Assembly: GCA_019359765.1 (NCBI GenBank)
Contig: JAHHGU010000001.1
Location: 124,001 to 188,000, forward strand
Length of the DNA: 64,000 nt
Reading direction: 5' to 3'
Source of the DNA: Aphanothece sp. CMT-3BRIN-NPC111
GTDB lineage: Bacteria; Cyanobacteriota; Cyanobacteriia; Cyanobacteriales; JAHHGU01
Below the pieces are notes generated by a model that saw only the letters and a list, made by a program, of their open reading frames with translations, was not told the DNA's origin and did no database searches. Positions 16,929 to 26,371 of this stretch are shown here, in pieces (positions within the stretch are counted from its first letter, which is position 1; each line of letters starts with the position of its first letter). The translations under genes and the position numbers were made by a program.

Positions 16929-19900
16929 TTAACCATTCCAAGCTCTGTAAAACTCTGGGTAAGCCATGTTTTGGGCACAATACCAAATTACCTCAGACGC
17001 ACCTCCATATCTATGTTCATAAAACTCATCTCCCAAGCAATCTTTTAAGCGTTCCACCGCTATTGAAAACCAATTACCTGAAGGGTTTTTAATTAAGCTC
17101 CAAGCGGCAAAGTTACTTTCCTCGTCCACACAGCTATAAACTAGCTCAATTAGCGTTATAATAGCCTCTCTGTGGCTAGGAGCAATTTTTAAGATGTTGT
17201 CGGCAGCAAACCTACGGTTCGACTCATCCCTAGATTTAAGTAGCGTACTCAAGAGTGTAATATCATTATTGTGAAAAGCTACTTTTATCAAGCAAAGTTC
17301 AGCTAAACGAATAACCATACCGTTGGTATTGTTTCTAAGATTATTTAAAGCATCGATAAGTTTTTGATTGTCAGTAGAATTCAACGTACCACAACTTAAA
17401 TTTTGTATTTTATGGACAAGAGGAAAAATTGTATCGTTATTAGCTCTGTTCAAATTTTCAATAATTATGTCAATATTGTTTATTGAAAGTTCACTATTTT
17501 TCCTAACCTTTTCATAATCTTCTTTTTTTGTTTCAGATAAATCTCTATCTGTATTTAATGAGAGATAATTGACTTCTTCTAAATATTCCTTAATTTTTAC
17601 TTTAAGCCAAACATCATCTACTGTACTCAGAAGATAATTTAATATGTTAATAACATCTACATCATTATTTTTGATTTGTTTTAGACTTATGATCCCTGCT
17701 CTAATAAGGGACTCATTTTGATTATTGATATTTAATAAATCTACTATAGCCTTGATAGCCTTTGGATTATGAGAGCCTATTATCCCTAAAATCTCCAGAG
17801 CATCCTCACGAACTACAACATTATATTCTTTGTTGTTTATTAATTCGACTAAGGTGTCTAAAGCTTCTGCATTCTCAGGATTAAGATATCGCAATATTAT
17901 GAAAGCTGCTTGACAACGGATTCCTTCTTGCTCATTTTGGGATAGGCACTCGATTAGAGCTTTGATTGTTTCGTTGCGAGGTGTTTGTTGCAATACTTCT
18001 ATAGCGGCGCTAGACCAGGGACTCTGGCGTTTAAATAAAAAGCCATCGCCAATCTGGTAATAAAACTCTGGAGGAATAAGTGAAAAGTTAACAATCCAAC
18101 GAACTAATTCACTACTCAAGCTTTCATAAAAATCGCTATCGTCGCCATCCAACTCAGTAAGGCTAGCAGATGCCAACAAAACTGCTCGATAAGTATATAA
18201 CTGATGACATCCACAACCATCTTTAAATGAAAGCAATTTCCCGATAAACTGCTTTTTCTGCTCGTTTTTTACATTATTACGTCCCAGCCAGAGCAAAATC
18301 ACTTCTTTCCACTGCCGCTCAAAAATGCGGTATGGCTTATAGTTATTTAGATTATCTTTATCTTCAACAGGTTTATCTTCATGTTCACGGGGTAGGAAAA
18401 AGCTCCAGTCGTCAATAGCACAAGCTGCAAAATATTCCTGGAATGTGGGATGCCAGAAAGCATAGACTTTTTCATCTGGGTCTTTTTCATTTTCCGTTGC
18501 TAAACCAACCCGATTCAGCCATCCTAGCTTTCGCACCCGCCAAAATAGTGAATTTTCTTGATTAGGCTCGCCCAAAAAGCTTTTGATTAAACTCTCTGGC
18601 AACCTAAACCTAGAATTTTCGCTATCAATAGCTTGTACTGCCAATTTACCTAATTCTTGATTTAGGTGTTCTTGTTGTTCTGGAGAAAGGGTGAAATCTG
18701 CTTTCTCCTCGTTCCATAGGTAGTGCTTTTCTACAAAGCGCTTATATAGTCCAGCCTTAGTTTGGGGCAATTTGCCTTGCCGTAGTTCCCATATTTTACA
18801 TAGCAAGGTTAACCGTAGAGGATTTTTGAGCAAGTCTTTGATACGTTCCCCTGCTTTTCCCAACTCCTGTTTTAAACCTTCACACAATTGAGATTCTGTT
18901 TCTTTTGAAAACCACTTATCAATAAACTCCTCTACCTGTGACTGTTCAAAGTCGAGATTACGATAAACATCAAAATCTATCAGAGCATTCTTATCTGCTT
19001 CCCATACATTCAGCCGACAACTCAGCACCACTCGTGCTTCGGAAATCCAGCCCCTCTTTGGGGTGTTAAGTTGTTCAAAAATAAATGTTAAAGGATTGCC
19101 AAATTCTGCGGCTATTTCATCCACACCGTCTAATAACAGCCATACAGTACCCTGAAAGAATTTTTCTGCAAAAGCTTCCTGCACTTTTCGTGTGGGTTCC
19201 AGCAGCGATGGCACAGCTTCCGGTGATAGTTTTTTGATAATGGACAAAGCTTCTTCGAGCCAATTGTTACGTAAATACTCCTTTAGAGTTTGTCCCCGCT
19301 GCAAGTTTGCCAAATCAACCCAAATTGCTAAGCCATCCTCTTTTACCTCAAAGGCAATCTTTTGTAGCAGGGTTGTTTTTCCTGCCCCTGGTTCACCAAT
19401 AATTGCAATACGTCTACCCTGGCTTTTGGAACTTTGCCCTTCTTTGAGGACTTGATCAAAAAATACCTTATGCTCAATTGGGGTGACTTTCTCTCGGTAA
19501 AACTCCGACCCTTGTTCTGGGCTAATATCTGGTTGTGGTCGGCGTTTTTGTTGGCTCTCGATTAATCCCAGGGGGACGTACATATCTAAGATGCGCTTAT
19601 CACCAGAAGCTAAAGCATATGCCGTCAGCCATTGCTTTTTCTGTAACTCCAGCATGGCATCGCAAACTTCGCGCCAGTTAATGGCATCTTTACTTAGCGC
19701 TTTAGTACGTTCTTCTTCCCATTTCTTTAACTCGATCTTTAGCCAATCTTTTAACTTTTTAAACTTTTTGCTGCCACGTCCATTTTTTTCGCCATAATCA
19801 CACCCATTAGGGCTTTGACCAAACGCATTATATATGCTTGTCATGCACTTTCTAACAGTACTTTCACTTGCATGAATTATTTTTGCAAGTTCTTTAACGT

Positions 19901-20042
19901 TTTTGGAACCTATACATTTATCATCATGAAACTGTTCAAAAAATATATTTTTAGCGTTTTCTTCATGCAAATTAAATTTTTCGGCTATATATAATAGAAA
20001 CTCTTCTCTTAAATTATTGTGCTTTTTAGCGTCGTTGTTCAT
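16929..20042 (-). CDS. NACHT NTPase with C-terminal HEAT-like repeats (bacterial NLR-like)
   Basis: This 1037-residue protein has an N-terminal helical region with an HTH-like segment (residues 45-72, 'KELAKIIHASESTVRKC'). A NACHT-type STAND ATPase follows, with Walker A GEPGAGKTT at 216-224 and Walker B 'WLLLDGVDEI' near 300. Downstream are 'CRLNVWE' (sensor region), 'LKNPLRLTLLCKIW' and 'FWHPTFQEYFAACAI', motifs typical of NACHT proteins. The C-terminal ~400 residues form HEAT-like helical repeats ('ALIECLSQNEQEGIRCQAAFIILRYL'). AAGGATAG precedes the ATG. Members of this class act as antiphage sensors (bNACHT), where the repeats sense and the N-terminus is the effector. That role is inference here. 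It stands alone, downstream of AT-rich DNA. Confidence 0.85.
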   Translation of the reverse strand: MNNDAKKHNNLREEFLLYIAEKFNLHEENAKNIFFEQFHDDKCIGSKNVKELAKIIHASESTVRKCMTSIYNAFGQSPNGCDYGEKNGRGSKKFKKLKDWLKIELKKWEEERTKALSKDAINWREVCDAMLELQKKQWLTAYALASGDKRILDMYVPLGLIESQQKRRPQPDISPEQGSEFYREKVTPIEHKVFFDQVLKEGQSSKSQGRRIAIIGEPGAGKTTLLQKIAFEVKEDGLAIWVDLANLQRGQTLKEYLRNNWLEEALSIIKKLSPEAVPSLLEPTRKVQEAFAEKFFQGTVWLLLDGVDEIAAEFGNPLTFIFEQLNTPKRGWISEARVVLSCRLNVWEADKNALIDFDVYRNLDFEQSQVEEFIDKWFSKETESQLCEGLKQELGKAGERIKDLLKNPLRLTLLCKIWELRQGKLPQTKAGLYKRFVEKHYLWNEEKADFTLSPEQQEHLNQELGKLAVQAIDSENSRFRLPESLIKSFLGEPNQENSLFWRVRKLGWLNRVGLATENEKDPDEKVYAFWHPTFQEYFAACAIDDWSFFLPREHEDKPVEDKDNLNNYKPYRIFERQWKEVILLWLGRNNVKNEQKKQFIGKLLSFKDGCGCHQLYTYRAVLLASASLTELDGDDSDFYESLSSELVRWIVNFSLIPPEFYYQIGDGFLFKRQSPWSSAAIEVLQQTPRNETIKALIECLSQNEQEGIRCQAAFIILRYLNPENAEALDTLVELINNKEYNVVVREDALEILGIIGSHNPKAIKAIVDLLNINNQNESLIRAGIISLKQIKNNDVDVINILNYLLSTVDDVWLKVKIKEYLEEVNYLSLNTDRDLSETKKEDYEKVRKNSELSINNIDIIIENLNRANNDTIFPLVHKIQNLSCGTLNSTDNQKLIDALNNLRNNTNGMVIRLAELCLIKVAFHNNDITLLSTLLKSRDESNRRFAADNILKIAPSHREAIITLIELVYSCVDEESNFAAWSLIKNPSGNWFSIAVERLKDCLGDEFYEHRYGGASEVIWYCAQNMAYPEFYRAWNG

Positions 20043-20267
20043 CTTAACTATCCTTATTTAATAAATAAGCTTTATTCCATTAATTCTTGAAAACTTTTTC
20101 ACATAAATAAAATTAATTTTTAGGATAGAAGGTAAATTTTGGTAATTCAATGTAATTCAATGTAATTAAAATGTAATTCCTACTGTTGTTTTTTATAAAA
20201 AAAAGGTTCATGCTGATAACAGTTGTGGATTAGCAACTAAGAACTAAGCGTAAGTACAGCAATTAGG

Positions 20268-20777
20268 ATGAAGGTAATGACAAGTAATTACTTAGGAGTT
20301 TCGGTAAATCCCTTACTCGCTACTATCCCTACGAAGGAAGTACAAACTTACCTAACAGCAGTCTCTTCTGAGACACTGCGTAAAAAGAAAGGTTCCAGCG
20401 ATCCAGTTTGTGATAGGTGTTTATTAGCATTCCACTCTGGTGGGGATAGTTGGCGAATTAGGGAAATTGCCCTCGATTACGAAACACATGCTTTCAAGTG
20501 GCGTCCTTTCGGTCTTGGGCAATTGGGTACAACAAAGTGGGAAATCATTCATCCACCAACCTCCAGCGGTTATTTATGGTCTACCCATAAACTATCAACG
20601 GAGTTCCGCGCTGTGTCACCAATAACACTTGAGCGGAAGAAAAGTTCTAGCGATCCCCTGTACGACGGATCAAAGTTGGCTTTTTATGTGGGAGCAGAGA
20701 ATTGGCTCGTTGGGGAAGTCAGTATTGATTATGCAACGGGAGCCATACACTGGCAGCTGCTGCGACCTTCATTTTAA
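20268..20777 (+). CDS. Unknown protein with an internal duplication
   Basis: The 169-residue product contains two copies of a ~53-residue unit. One runs from 'LTAVSSETLRKKKGSSDPV' to 'YETHAFKWRPF', the other from 'FRAVSPITLERKKSSSDPL' to 'YATGAIHWQLL'. Each has a 'KK.SSDP.yd...LAF..G...W...E.a.DY.t.a..W' pattern, suggesting two small beta-rich repeats. I do not recognise the family. Start may be ATG at 20268 or at 20277. It diverges from the NACHT gene 225 bp away and could be related to it. Confidence 0.65.
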   Translation: MKVMTSNYLGVSVNPLLATIPTKEVQTYLTAVSSETLRKKKGSSDPVCDRCLLAFHSGGDSWRIREIALDYETHAFKWRPFGLGQLGTTKWEIIHPPTSSGYLWSTHKLSTEFRAVSPITLERKKSSSDPLYDGSKLAFYVGAENWLVGEVSIDYATGAIHWQLLRPSF

Positions 20778-21058
20778 AGCACTCAATACCTAGCAGGAAA
20801 GGGTTTTAAGCATTTGGGGCGCTCTTTACTAAGGCTAATGCTCTAGTTCGATGAAACAATCCTATAGAAGCTAGTCTAGTGCTGGAGCTTAAAGCCTGCC
20901 AAATAGGGCAATCCGATGCAAGGTTTTTGCTGCTTGTTCATGAGTAGCTTTTGTGCAGTGGATATTGGCGTGTCTGAGTAGTATTTATATCTGCTCAAGT
21001 CGTAAATTAGCTTCAGACACGCTAAAAAATTGCCAATACTCAACAAATCGAGGAAAAA

Positions 21059-21229
21059 ATGGTCAATAATTTCAACTATTACGACGAAGACGATGACTTT
21101 TCTGAAGAACTCAACCCTCCTGGTGAGGCTTACCAAGAGTATCTAGAGAATCCTAATGATTTGACAGCTATGGAGGCAGCACTAGAAGTTTATGGAATTC
21201 CCGATCCACGGTTGATTATGGATGATTAA
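21059..21229 (+). CDS. Small acidic protein, 56 aa
   Basis: ATG at 21059 follows CGAGGAAAAA, a good ribosome-binding site. The 56-residue product is strongly acidic (opening MVNNFNYYDEDDDFSEELN, ending PRLIMDD) and has no membrane segment. I do not recognise the family. An 86-codon frame on the opposite strand overlaps it but looks like its shadow. It could be an antitoxin-like or regulatory small protein, but no partner toxin is visible. Confidence 0.5.
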   Translation: MVNNFNYYDEDDDFSEELNPPGEAYQEYLENPNDLTAMEAALEVYGIPDPRLIMDD

Positions 21230-21282
21230 AATCATATAAGCCGAGACTAACAAATAGTTGGCTTATAACACTCAACGCTTAC

Positions 21283-22917
21283 TCATCGCCTCCCACTCCA
21301 GGCAATGGGCGGACTAGAGTGCGAGTACGAGAATGTCTCAGTGGCGGTGGTTCGGGTTTCTTCGTCCAGGACTTTGACCACCTTGTTATAAATTTCCTCC
21401 GCCTGTTGTAGGGAATCACCGATACTCGTTAAACCCACTTTGCCGAACTGGGAGAGACAACCCATGAGGTGAAAAACGGTGCCCGTCTCCGTACTGGTAT
21501 CAAAGTGCAGTCGGTGATGAGCAATGATATCCATCAAATCATTAGGAAGCAAACCCCGATAGCGCTCTTTTTGTAGGTTGTCGGAGGCAACGTAATACTT
21601 AGGGCGACCTTGTTTACTGTAGAAAAGGCCGGTGGAGAGGTCGTAGCGACCGTTAGTTAAAAACTTCAAAGTCATAAACGGATGGGTAGTGCCGCCCTTA
21701 CGCAGGTTGATTTCAATTGCCTGGATATCCCAGTGCGGACTATCCCCATTACTAGACTGACGAACGGCTAAAAAATCAACGCCAAAACGCTCTAAAGCCC
21801 CTTTTTGAGCTAAATTTCGACCAATGCGTAATCCTAAGTCTTGCAAGCGCAATCGGTAAGCTTCTTCAGCTGGAAAGCGGCAACCCAGAAAAATCTGACC
21901 ATTCGATCCACCCAGAATTTGGTCGTGAGTGGAGAGAATTTCTACCTCTCCATCTGGTGTAATGCGACCTTGAACGCTGGGCGATCGCTTTTCCTCTCCT
22001 TCGATGAAGGCTTCCACTATCGCCCCTAACTCTGGAATGCGGCTGGAAAAATTTTCCCAAGTCTCAGTTTTGGCTTGAAAACCTAAATAAGGGAAGCGAT
22101 CGCGAATCGCTGCCACTCGTTGCCTATGGGATGCTGCCCCTGGAGCCATATTCTGCATCGGTCTAAGATCCAGCAGCGCATTTCCTTCCCCGGAAAAGCC
22201 TTCGTTGAGTTTGACTACCATCCGCTGCAAGGTCGGTTGGCGTTCCCACAACTCTGCCGCCGCGATCGCCAGTTCGTCAGCATTAGAAACCTTGTCGCTG
22301 CCATCAGGAAGGGGAACACCACACTCGGCAAAAATTTGCCTACTACCACTTTTAGTACCCCAGTACAACAGATCCGGATCTAAGGCATACAGCGGCACGC
22401 CCAGTTGTATCGACAAATCTCCCTCTAGGGGGGTTGAGTTGTAGCAGATCATGAAAGACTGTTCTGGGCGCAACGCCTGCCGTATCCGTTCCATCAAGCG
22501 AGGGCGTTCCAGTATTTTTTGCGTCAGGGGTTTGAGAGAGGAATCGTAGGTCGAGAACAGCAGCAGGCGATCGCGCGCATGAGAAAAGGGAATTCCTGGT
22601 AATAGCTGCAAATAGTAATCAATCACTATTGGCGGTAACGGTTCAGAGGTGATGTATATCAGGCGTGTCCGAGGATTCCACAGACGAATTAAAGAAAACA
22701 GCAACCTTTCTTCATAGTGAATGTGACCCTCAATCTTCTGGAGTTCTCGCTGGTCTACGCTGATAGAGGGGATGACCAAAATATCACCATCGCTGTCCTC
22801 AAGCTGCTCAACGGTCTGCCAGCGATCGCGCAACTGAGCCTGAAGAAGTTGAAACTGCTCCGCCTGCTCTGAGTAAGAATGATTCAAAACTTGCTCCACC
22901 CTGCTTTCCCCCTTCAT
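21283..22917 (-). CDS. ATP-grasp protein, PGM1-like peptide ligase family
   Basis: A ~544-residue protein whose central and C-terminal parts carry ATP-grasp features: 'MVVKLNEGFSGEGNALLDL' (ATP-binding Lys and Gly-rich loop), 'AIVEAFIEGEEKRSPSVQGRI', and 'WDIQAIEINLRKGGTTHPFM' (Mg-binding E..N). The whole-length pattern fits the 'peptide ligase PGM1-related' proteins that cyanobacteria encode as housekeeping-like orphans. The related pheganomycin enzyme PGM1 forms peptide bonds. The cyanobacterial substrate is unknown. I used ATG at 22917. A GTG at 22923 or a later GTG (VEQVLNH) with GGGGG upstream is possible. No obvious operon partner. Confidence 0.75.
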   Translation of the reverse strand: MKGESRVEQVLNHSYSEQAEQFQLLQAQLRDRWQTVEQLEDSDGDILVIPSISVDQRELQKIEGHIHYEERLLFSLIRLWNPRTRLIYITSEPLPPIVIDYYLQLLPGIPFSHARDRLLLFSTYDSSLKPLTQKILERPRLMERIRQALRPEQSFMICYNSTPLEGDLSIQLGVPLYALDPDLLYWGTKSGSRQIFAECGVPLPDGSDKVSNADELAIAAAELWERQPTLQRMVVKLNEGFSGEGNALLDLRPMQNMAPGAASHRQRVAAIRDRFPYLGFQAKTETWENFSSRIPELGAIVEAFIEGEEKRSPSVQGRITPDGEVEILSTHDQILGGSNGQIFLGCRFPAEEAYRLRLQDLGLRIGRNLAQKGALERFGVDFLAVRQSSNGDSPHWDIQAIEINLRKGGTTHPFMTLKFLTNGRYDLSTGLFYSKQGRPKYYVASDNLQKERYRGLLPNDLMDIIAHHRLHFDTSTETGTVFHLMGCLSQFGKVGLTSIGDSLQQAEEIYNKVVKVLDEETRTTATETFSYSHSSPPIAWSGRR

Positions 22918-23089
22918 CCCCACAACAGCGATTTTACTCTGGCTGGCGTGGAAATCCCAATATACCCTAAGTAGGGATAGTGGGGTGCTTTTCTCTATAT
23001 GGGCTTATTTAGAGGTTTTTTGTTAATAAAAAGCTATTACAACCATTAGTTTATATCCAACTAAAACTAATTCTGGTTTTATTAAGATG

Positions 23090-23201
23090 GCGCTACCTAT
23101 GGAGATTGGGAAGAGTGACAATCGACCTCGCCCCCATACACCCAGATCTGCTGTTATAACTGAAGGATTGCTAAAAGCTAATTGCTAAAAGCTAATTGCT
23201 A
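23090..23201 (-). repeat. Dispersed intergenic repeat, copy 4 of 7
   Basis: It contains GAAGAGTGACAATCGACCTCG, CCCCCATACACCCAGATCTGC and TAACTGAAGGATTGCTAAAAGC, ending AATTGCTATA. The last bases overlap the 3' end of the adjacent Uma2 gene. Confidence 0.7.
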
Positions 23202-23828
23202 TACCTGCTGTCTAACCCAATCTCGGAAAGACCGAATCATGGGAATTTCCCCAATTCTTAGACTTTCTTCTAAGAACCGGGGAATTTCAGTTAAGGGCAG
23301 ATTAGCAAAAGCAGGAGAGACAACAAACGGAATATACACACCCTCTTGCAAGCGATAAATTTGCAACACACCTTGGTCATACCGCCAAAGTTCAGGAACG
23401 CCCAAAGCGGCATATATTGACAAGCGGTCGAGAGACGAACTGGTAAAATCTACCTCTAATACCAAGTCAGGAGGTGGATCTTTGGTTAAATCCAGTTCTT
23501 GTTTGTTCCTCATCAATGGTTCATTCTGAAGATAAAAACCCGAATCAAGTTTAACTCCCCGACTTAAATCTGCCCGTTTACAAGTAACTGAACCAACACT
23601 TTTAAGATTGATGTTTAGTTCTTCTGCTAACGCCACAATCAAGTTATGGATGAGTCTGTTATTGTATTCATGCGGCATGAGGGGGGTCATAATTTCTAGA
23701 ATTCCATTATCGTAAGTTAGTCGAGAACCACGCTTCTCCCCCATTTCTTCAAGTAGTGTTTCAAACGTCTGCCAACTGATGTTTTTGAGTAGTACTCGCT
23801 GTACGCTGGGTATCGCTGTAGTCACCAT
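23199..23828 (-). CDS. Uma2 family endonuclease (DUF820)
   Basis: A 209-residue PD-(D/E)XK-fold protein of the Uma2 family, greatly expanded in cyanobacteria. Visible features are 'TYDNGILEIMTPLMPHEY', 'LDSGFYL', and the active-site region 'PDLVLEVDFTSSSLDRLSIYAALGVPELWRYD' (Glu and Asp in place, the usual Lys replaced within 'FTSSSLDR'). Length is typical. Biological role of the family is unsettled. Nuclease activity is assumed by fold. The stop codon lies at the border of a dispersed repeat. Confidence 0.88.
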   Translation of the reverse strand: MVTTAIPSVQRVLLKNISWQTFETLLEEMGEKRGSRLTYDNGILEIMTPLMPHEYNNRLIHNLIVALAEELNINLKSVGSVTCKRADLSRGVKLDSGFYLQNEPLMRNKQELDLTKDPPPDLVLEVDFTSSSLDRLSIYAALGVPELWRYDQGVLQIYRLQEGVYIPFVVSPAFANLPLTEIPRFLEESLRIGEIPMIRSFRDWVRQQV

Positions 23829-24129
23829 AGGACTTTACCTTTAGCTTAAATTAGATTTAACTCTTGACCAAAAATAACCGGATTCAAGCCCCTTGATTTA
23901 TCTATGGAAAATAAAAAAGCATAGCATCATTACACCTCCTGCATAAATAGAAATTTTAGAGTTTTTAACCACAGATAAACGCAGATAAACACAGATGTTT
24001 ATTCGATATGTTTGCTAGGAATAGGGATAATTATTGATTCGCACAAGAGGTCTATTATTCAAGCCCCCAAATTAATTCGTGGGATCAATCCCAAATCCCA
24101 AATCGAATGACAGTCGTCTAAGGTTCCAC
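23829..24129. repeat. Intergenic spacer with two dispersed repeat motifs
   Basis: It contains CACAGATAAACGCAGATAAACACAGATG (about 23971-23998) and TTGATTCGCACAAGAGGTCTATT (about 24034-24056). A diverged pair of the same two motifs occurs in the same order at 60150-60225, beside a truncated ycaO gene. No gene is seen. Confidence 0.6.
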
Positions 24130-25419
24130 TTACTTAGGAACCCCAGCCGTTAACACTTCATGCCCATCTGCCGTTACTAATACATTATCTTCAATCCGAA
24201 TTCCAATGCCTCGCCAACGGTCATCAATTGCTGGTTGTTCCTCTGCTGGTTGAGCGTCCAAACCAATATAAATACCCGGTTCCACCGTCAGCACATTACC
24301 AGGTTGCAAAGTCTGCCAGGTTTCCTCCCCGTGTTTATATACACCAACATCATGCACATCTAAACCCAGCCAGTGACCTGTACCGTGCATAAAAAAGGTT
24401 TTATATTTCTCTTCTTCAATTAACTTATCTATCTCACCATTGAGGAGTCCTAAATCAACTAAACCTTCCGTAATTACGCGCACAGCAGTTCCGTGAACTT
24501 CATTGTAAGTATTTCCAGGTCTAACTTGTGCGATCGCCTGTAACTGGGCTTCCAAAACAATATCGTAAATAGCCTTTTGCTCTGGAGTAAACTTACCCCC
24601 CACGGGGAACGTGCGCGTGATATCGGCGTTGTAGTAACCGTAGGCACAACCGGCATCAATCAGCAATAACTCGTTATCTTGCATTTGCCGATTATTTTCG
24701 ATGTAGTGCAGGATGCAACTGTTGTGACCAGAGGCGACAATTGAAGGATATGCTGGCCCTACCGCACCCCTTTTGCGAAAGATATGTTCTATTTCTGCCT
24801 GAATTTCATATTCGTAACGCCCTGGGCGTGTGAATTCCCGTGCATGATTGTGGGCTTCAACTGAAATGACAGCTGCTTTACGCATCAATTCCAACTCAGC
24901 GGGGCTTTTCACCTGTCGCATCGCATGCAGAATCGGCCCTGTGTCTTCAATGGCAATTGGCCCAGTGCCACGCTTGGGATAACCCGCCATTAACCGCTGC
25001 CAGTGTTTGAGGATAATTTCATTGAAAGTGCGATCGCGTCCTAAATGGTAGTAAATCCGATCCGCCTTTTCTAAATACTGAGGCAGCTTTTCATCCAGTT
25101 CCGTAATCGGATAAGCCTCATCCGCACCAAACCGTTCTTTCGCCCCTTCCACCCCGACGCGATAGCCTGTCCAGGTTTCCTTCTCCCGATCCTTCGGCTG
25201 GACAAACAAAACAAACCGATGCTCTTTGTGATGCGGTGCCAAAACCGCCACTGCCTCTGGTTCATTAAACCCAGTTAAATAAAAAAAATCACTTTCCTGT
25301 CGGAAAGCGTATTCAACATCATTGTGCATAACGGCCATCGGCGCACTGCGAAATATAGCCGTACCCGTGCCCATTTTTTGCATCAACTGCTCGCGACGCT
25401 GACTGTATTCTGTTTGCAT
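24130..25419 (-). CDS. pepP: Xaa-Pro aminopeptidase (aminopeptidase P)
   Basis: A 429-residue M24B peptidase. The N-terminal creatinase-like domain (1-170) is followed by the pita-bread catalytic domain. All dinuclear metal ligands are visible: Asp in 'LLIDAGCAYGYYNADITRTFPVGG' (both Asp), His in 'MHGTGHWLGLDVHD', Glu in 'LTVEPGIYIG' and Glu in 'GIRIEDNVLVT'. It removes N-terminal residues preceding proline in the cytoplasm. Length and motifs are normal, and it appears monocistronic. Confidence 0.95.
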   Translation of the reverse strand: MQTEYSQRREQLMQKMGTGTAIFRSAPMAVMHNDVEYAFRQESDFFYLTGFNEPEAVAVLAPHHKEHRFVLFVQPKDREKETWTGYRVGVEGAKERFGADEAYPITELDEKLPQYLEKADRIYYHLGRDRTFNEIILKHWQRLMAGYPKRGTGPIAIEDTGPILHAMRQVKSPAELELMRKAAVISVEAHNHAREFTRPGRYEYEIQAEIEHIFRKRGAVGPAYPSIVASGHNSCILHYIENNRQMQDNELLLIDAGCAYGYYNADITRTFPVGGKFTPEQKAIYDIVLEAQLQAIAQVRPGNTYNEVHGTAVRVITEGLVDLGLLNGEIDKLIEEEKYKTFFMHGTGHWLGLDVHDVGVYKHGEETWQTLQPGNVLTVEPGIYIGLDAQPAEEQPAIDDRWRGIGIRIEDNVLVTADGHEVLTAGVPK

Positions 25420-25474
25420 AGCCCTTAGTAATAGTTAATGAGTGATAGATTCTGAATCCTCAGAGTTATAGTTT

Positions 25475-25533
25475 ATGAGTGTTGAGTTAGAATTAGTAGC
25501 TTTTCATTCAAAACTCAAAACTCAAAACTTTTT
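25475..25533. repeat. Heptamer repeat array (GTTGAGT / AAAACTC)
   Basis: GTGTTGAGTT and AAAACTCAAAACTCAAAACTT form short direct and inverted heptamers between pepP and the downstream gene. They belong to the same STRR family seen in the trnL intron and the ABC exporter gene. Confidence 0.65.
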
Positions 25534-26316
25534 CTATAACTTGTAACTCAATACTTTAATTGTCGATCCATTCTGCGGCAAATCAGCTGGCTTGACCGTA
25601 ATCTTGTCACTTTTGACGCGGCCCACCGGCGTTCCATCCATTAAAGTCAAGAATTGCTCCACGGGCACAATATCACAACTACCTGCATCAGCAGCTTGGG
25701 TGCGGTAGTGTGTGGGAATTACCATTTTAGGATTCAGGGCTTGTAGTGCCTGCTTTGCTTGTTCAGGGTTGTAAGCTTTAACACCTCCTCCGACCGGGAT
25801 TAACGCCAAATCCGGACGCCCCATCAGGATTTTCTGTTCAGTCTCAATGGCTGCTGCGGCTCCTCCTAAGTGCAGAATATTAATTCCCCCTTGGTTCCAG
25901 CGCCATGCCACATTCGTCCCAAACCTTTGTCCACCCACGTTATCGTGATTGGTGCTAATGCCTTGGATTTTTATATCATCAAGCTCGTAAGCTCCAGGTT
26001 CGTATAGTACCTTAGGATTACCAGGCAGCTCATCCACATATCCTTCATCAAGTAAGAAACTGCTGATTAGCACTACATCTGCCGCTACTTTGGGAGCGCG
26101 GTACTTAGCTGTGCAGCCCAACTTCCGAAAGGGATTCACCAGAATCCGCTTACCATTGCCAGTAAAGAGAAAGCAGGTATGCCCCAGCCATTGGACTGAA
26201 AGAGAACCAGCACTCTGCGCCCTATAAGTTTGGAATCCAGAAGCGAAGCCTGTTCCTATAGCTGTGAGCAAACCGGCGCTAGCGTAGCGCATTAACTCTC
26301 GTCGTTTCATGATCAT
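25534..26316 (-). CDS. Tat-exported metallo-beta-lactamase-fold protein with degenerate metal site
   Basis: A 260-residue protein starting with a twin-arginine-like signal (MKRRELMRYASAGLLTAIGTGFA). The UlaG-like MBL fold follows ('VQWLGHTCFLFTGNGKRILVNPF'). The position of the usual HxHxDH motif reads 'VVLISSFLLDEGYVDEL', so the first metal-ligand cluster is missing. The usual 'HLGD' is 'HLGG'. Histidines in 'STNHDN' and 'IPTHY' remain. It probably binds no or only one metal, and may be non-catalytic or use a different chemistry. It likely acts in the periplasm or lumen. ATG at 26316 or 26310 are both possible, with AAGGG upstream. Confidence 0.8.
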   Translation of the reverse strand: MIMKRRELMRYASAGLLTAIGTGFASGFQTYRAQSAGSLSVQWLGHTCFLFTGNGKRILVNPFRKLGCTAKYRAPKVAADVVLISSFLLDEGYVDELPGNPKVLYEPGAYELDDIKIQGISTNHDNVGGQRFGTNVAWRWNQGGINILHLGGAAAAIETEQKILMGRPDLALIPVGGGVKAYNPEQAKQALQALNPKMVIPTHYRTQAADAGSCDIVPVEQFLTLMDGTPVGRVKSDKITVKPADLPQNGSTIKVLSYKL

Positions 26317-26371
26317 TTAGCCCTTTGTCAGTTGTTAGTTATCAGTTGTTAGTTGTCAGTTGCAGTTGTTC

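Noticed and set aside
16645..16986. 113-codon minus-strand frame over the tRNA-Leu intron
   Set aside because: It runs antisense through the tRNA exon and intron; the RNA gene explains the sequence.
20876..21136. 86-codon minus-strand frame
   Set aside because: It overlaps the better-supported 56-aa acidic gene on the other strand and lacks a ribosome-binding site.
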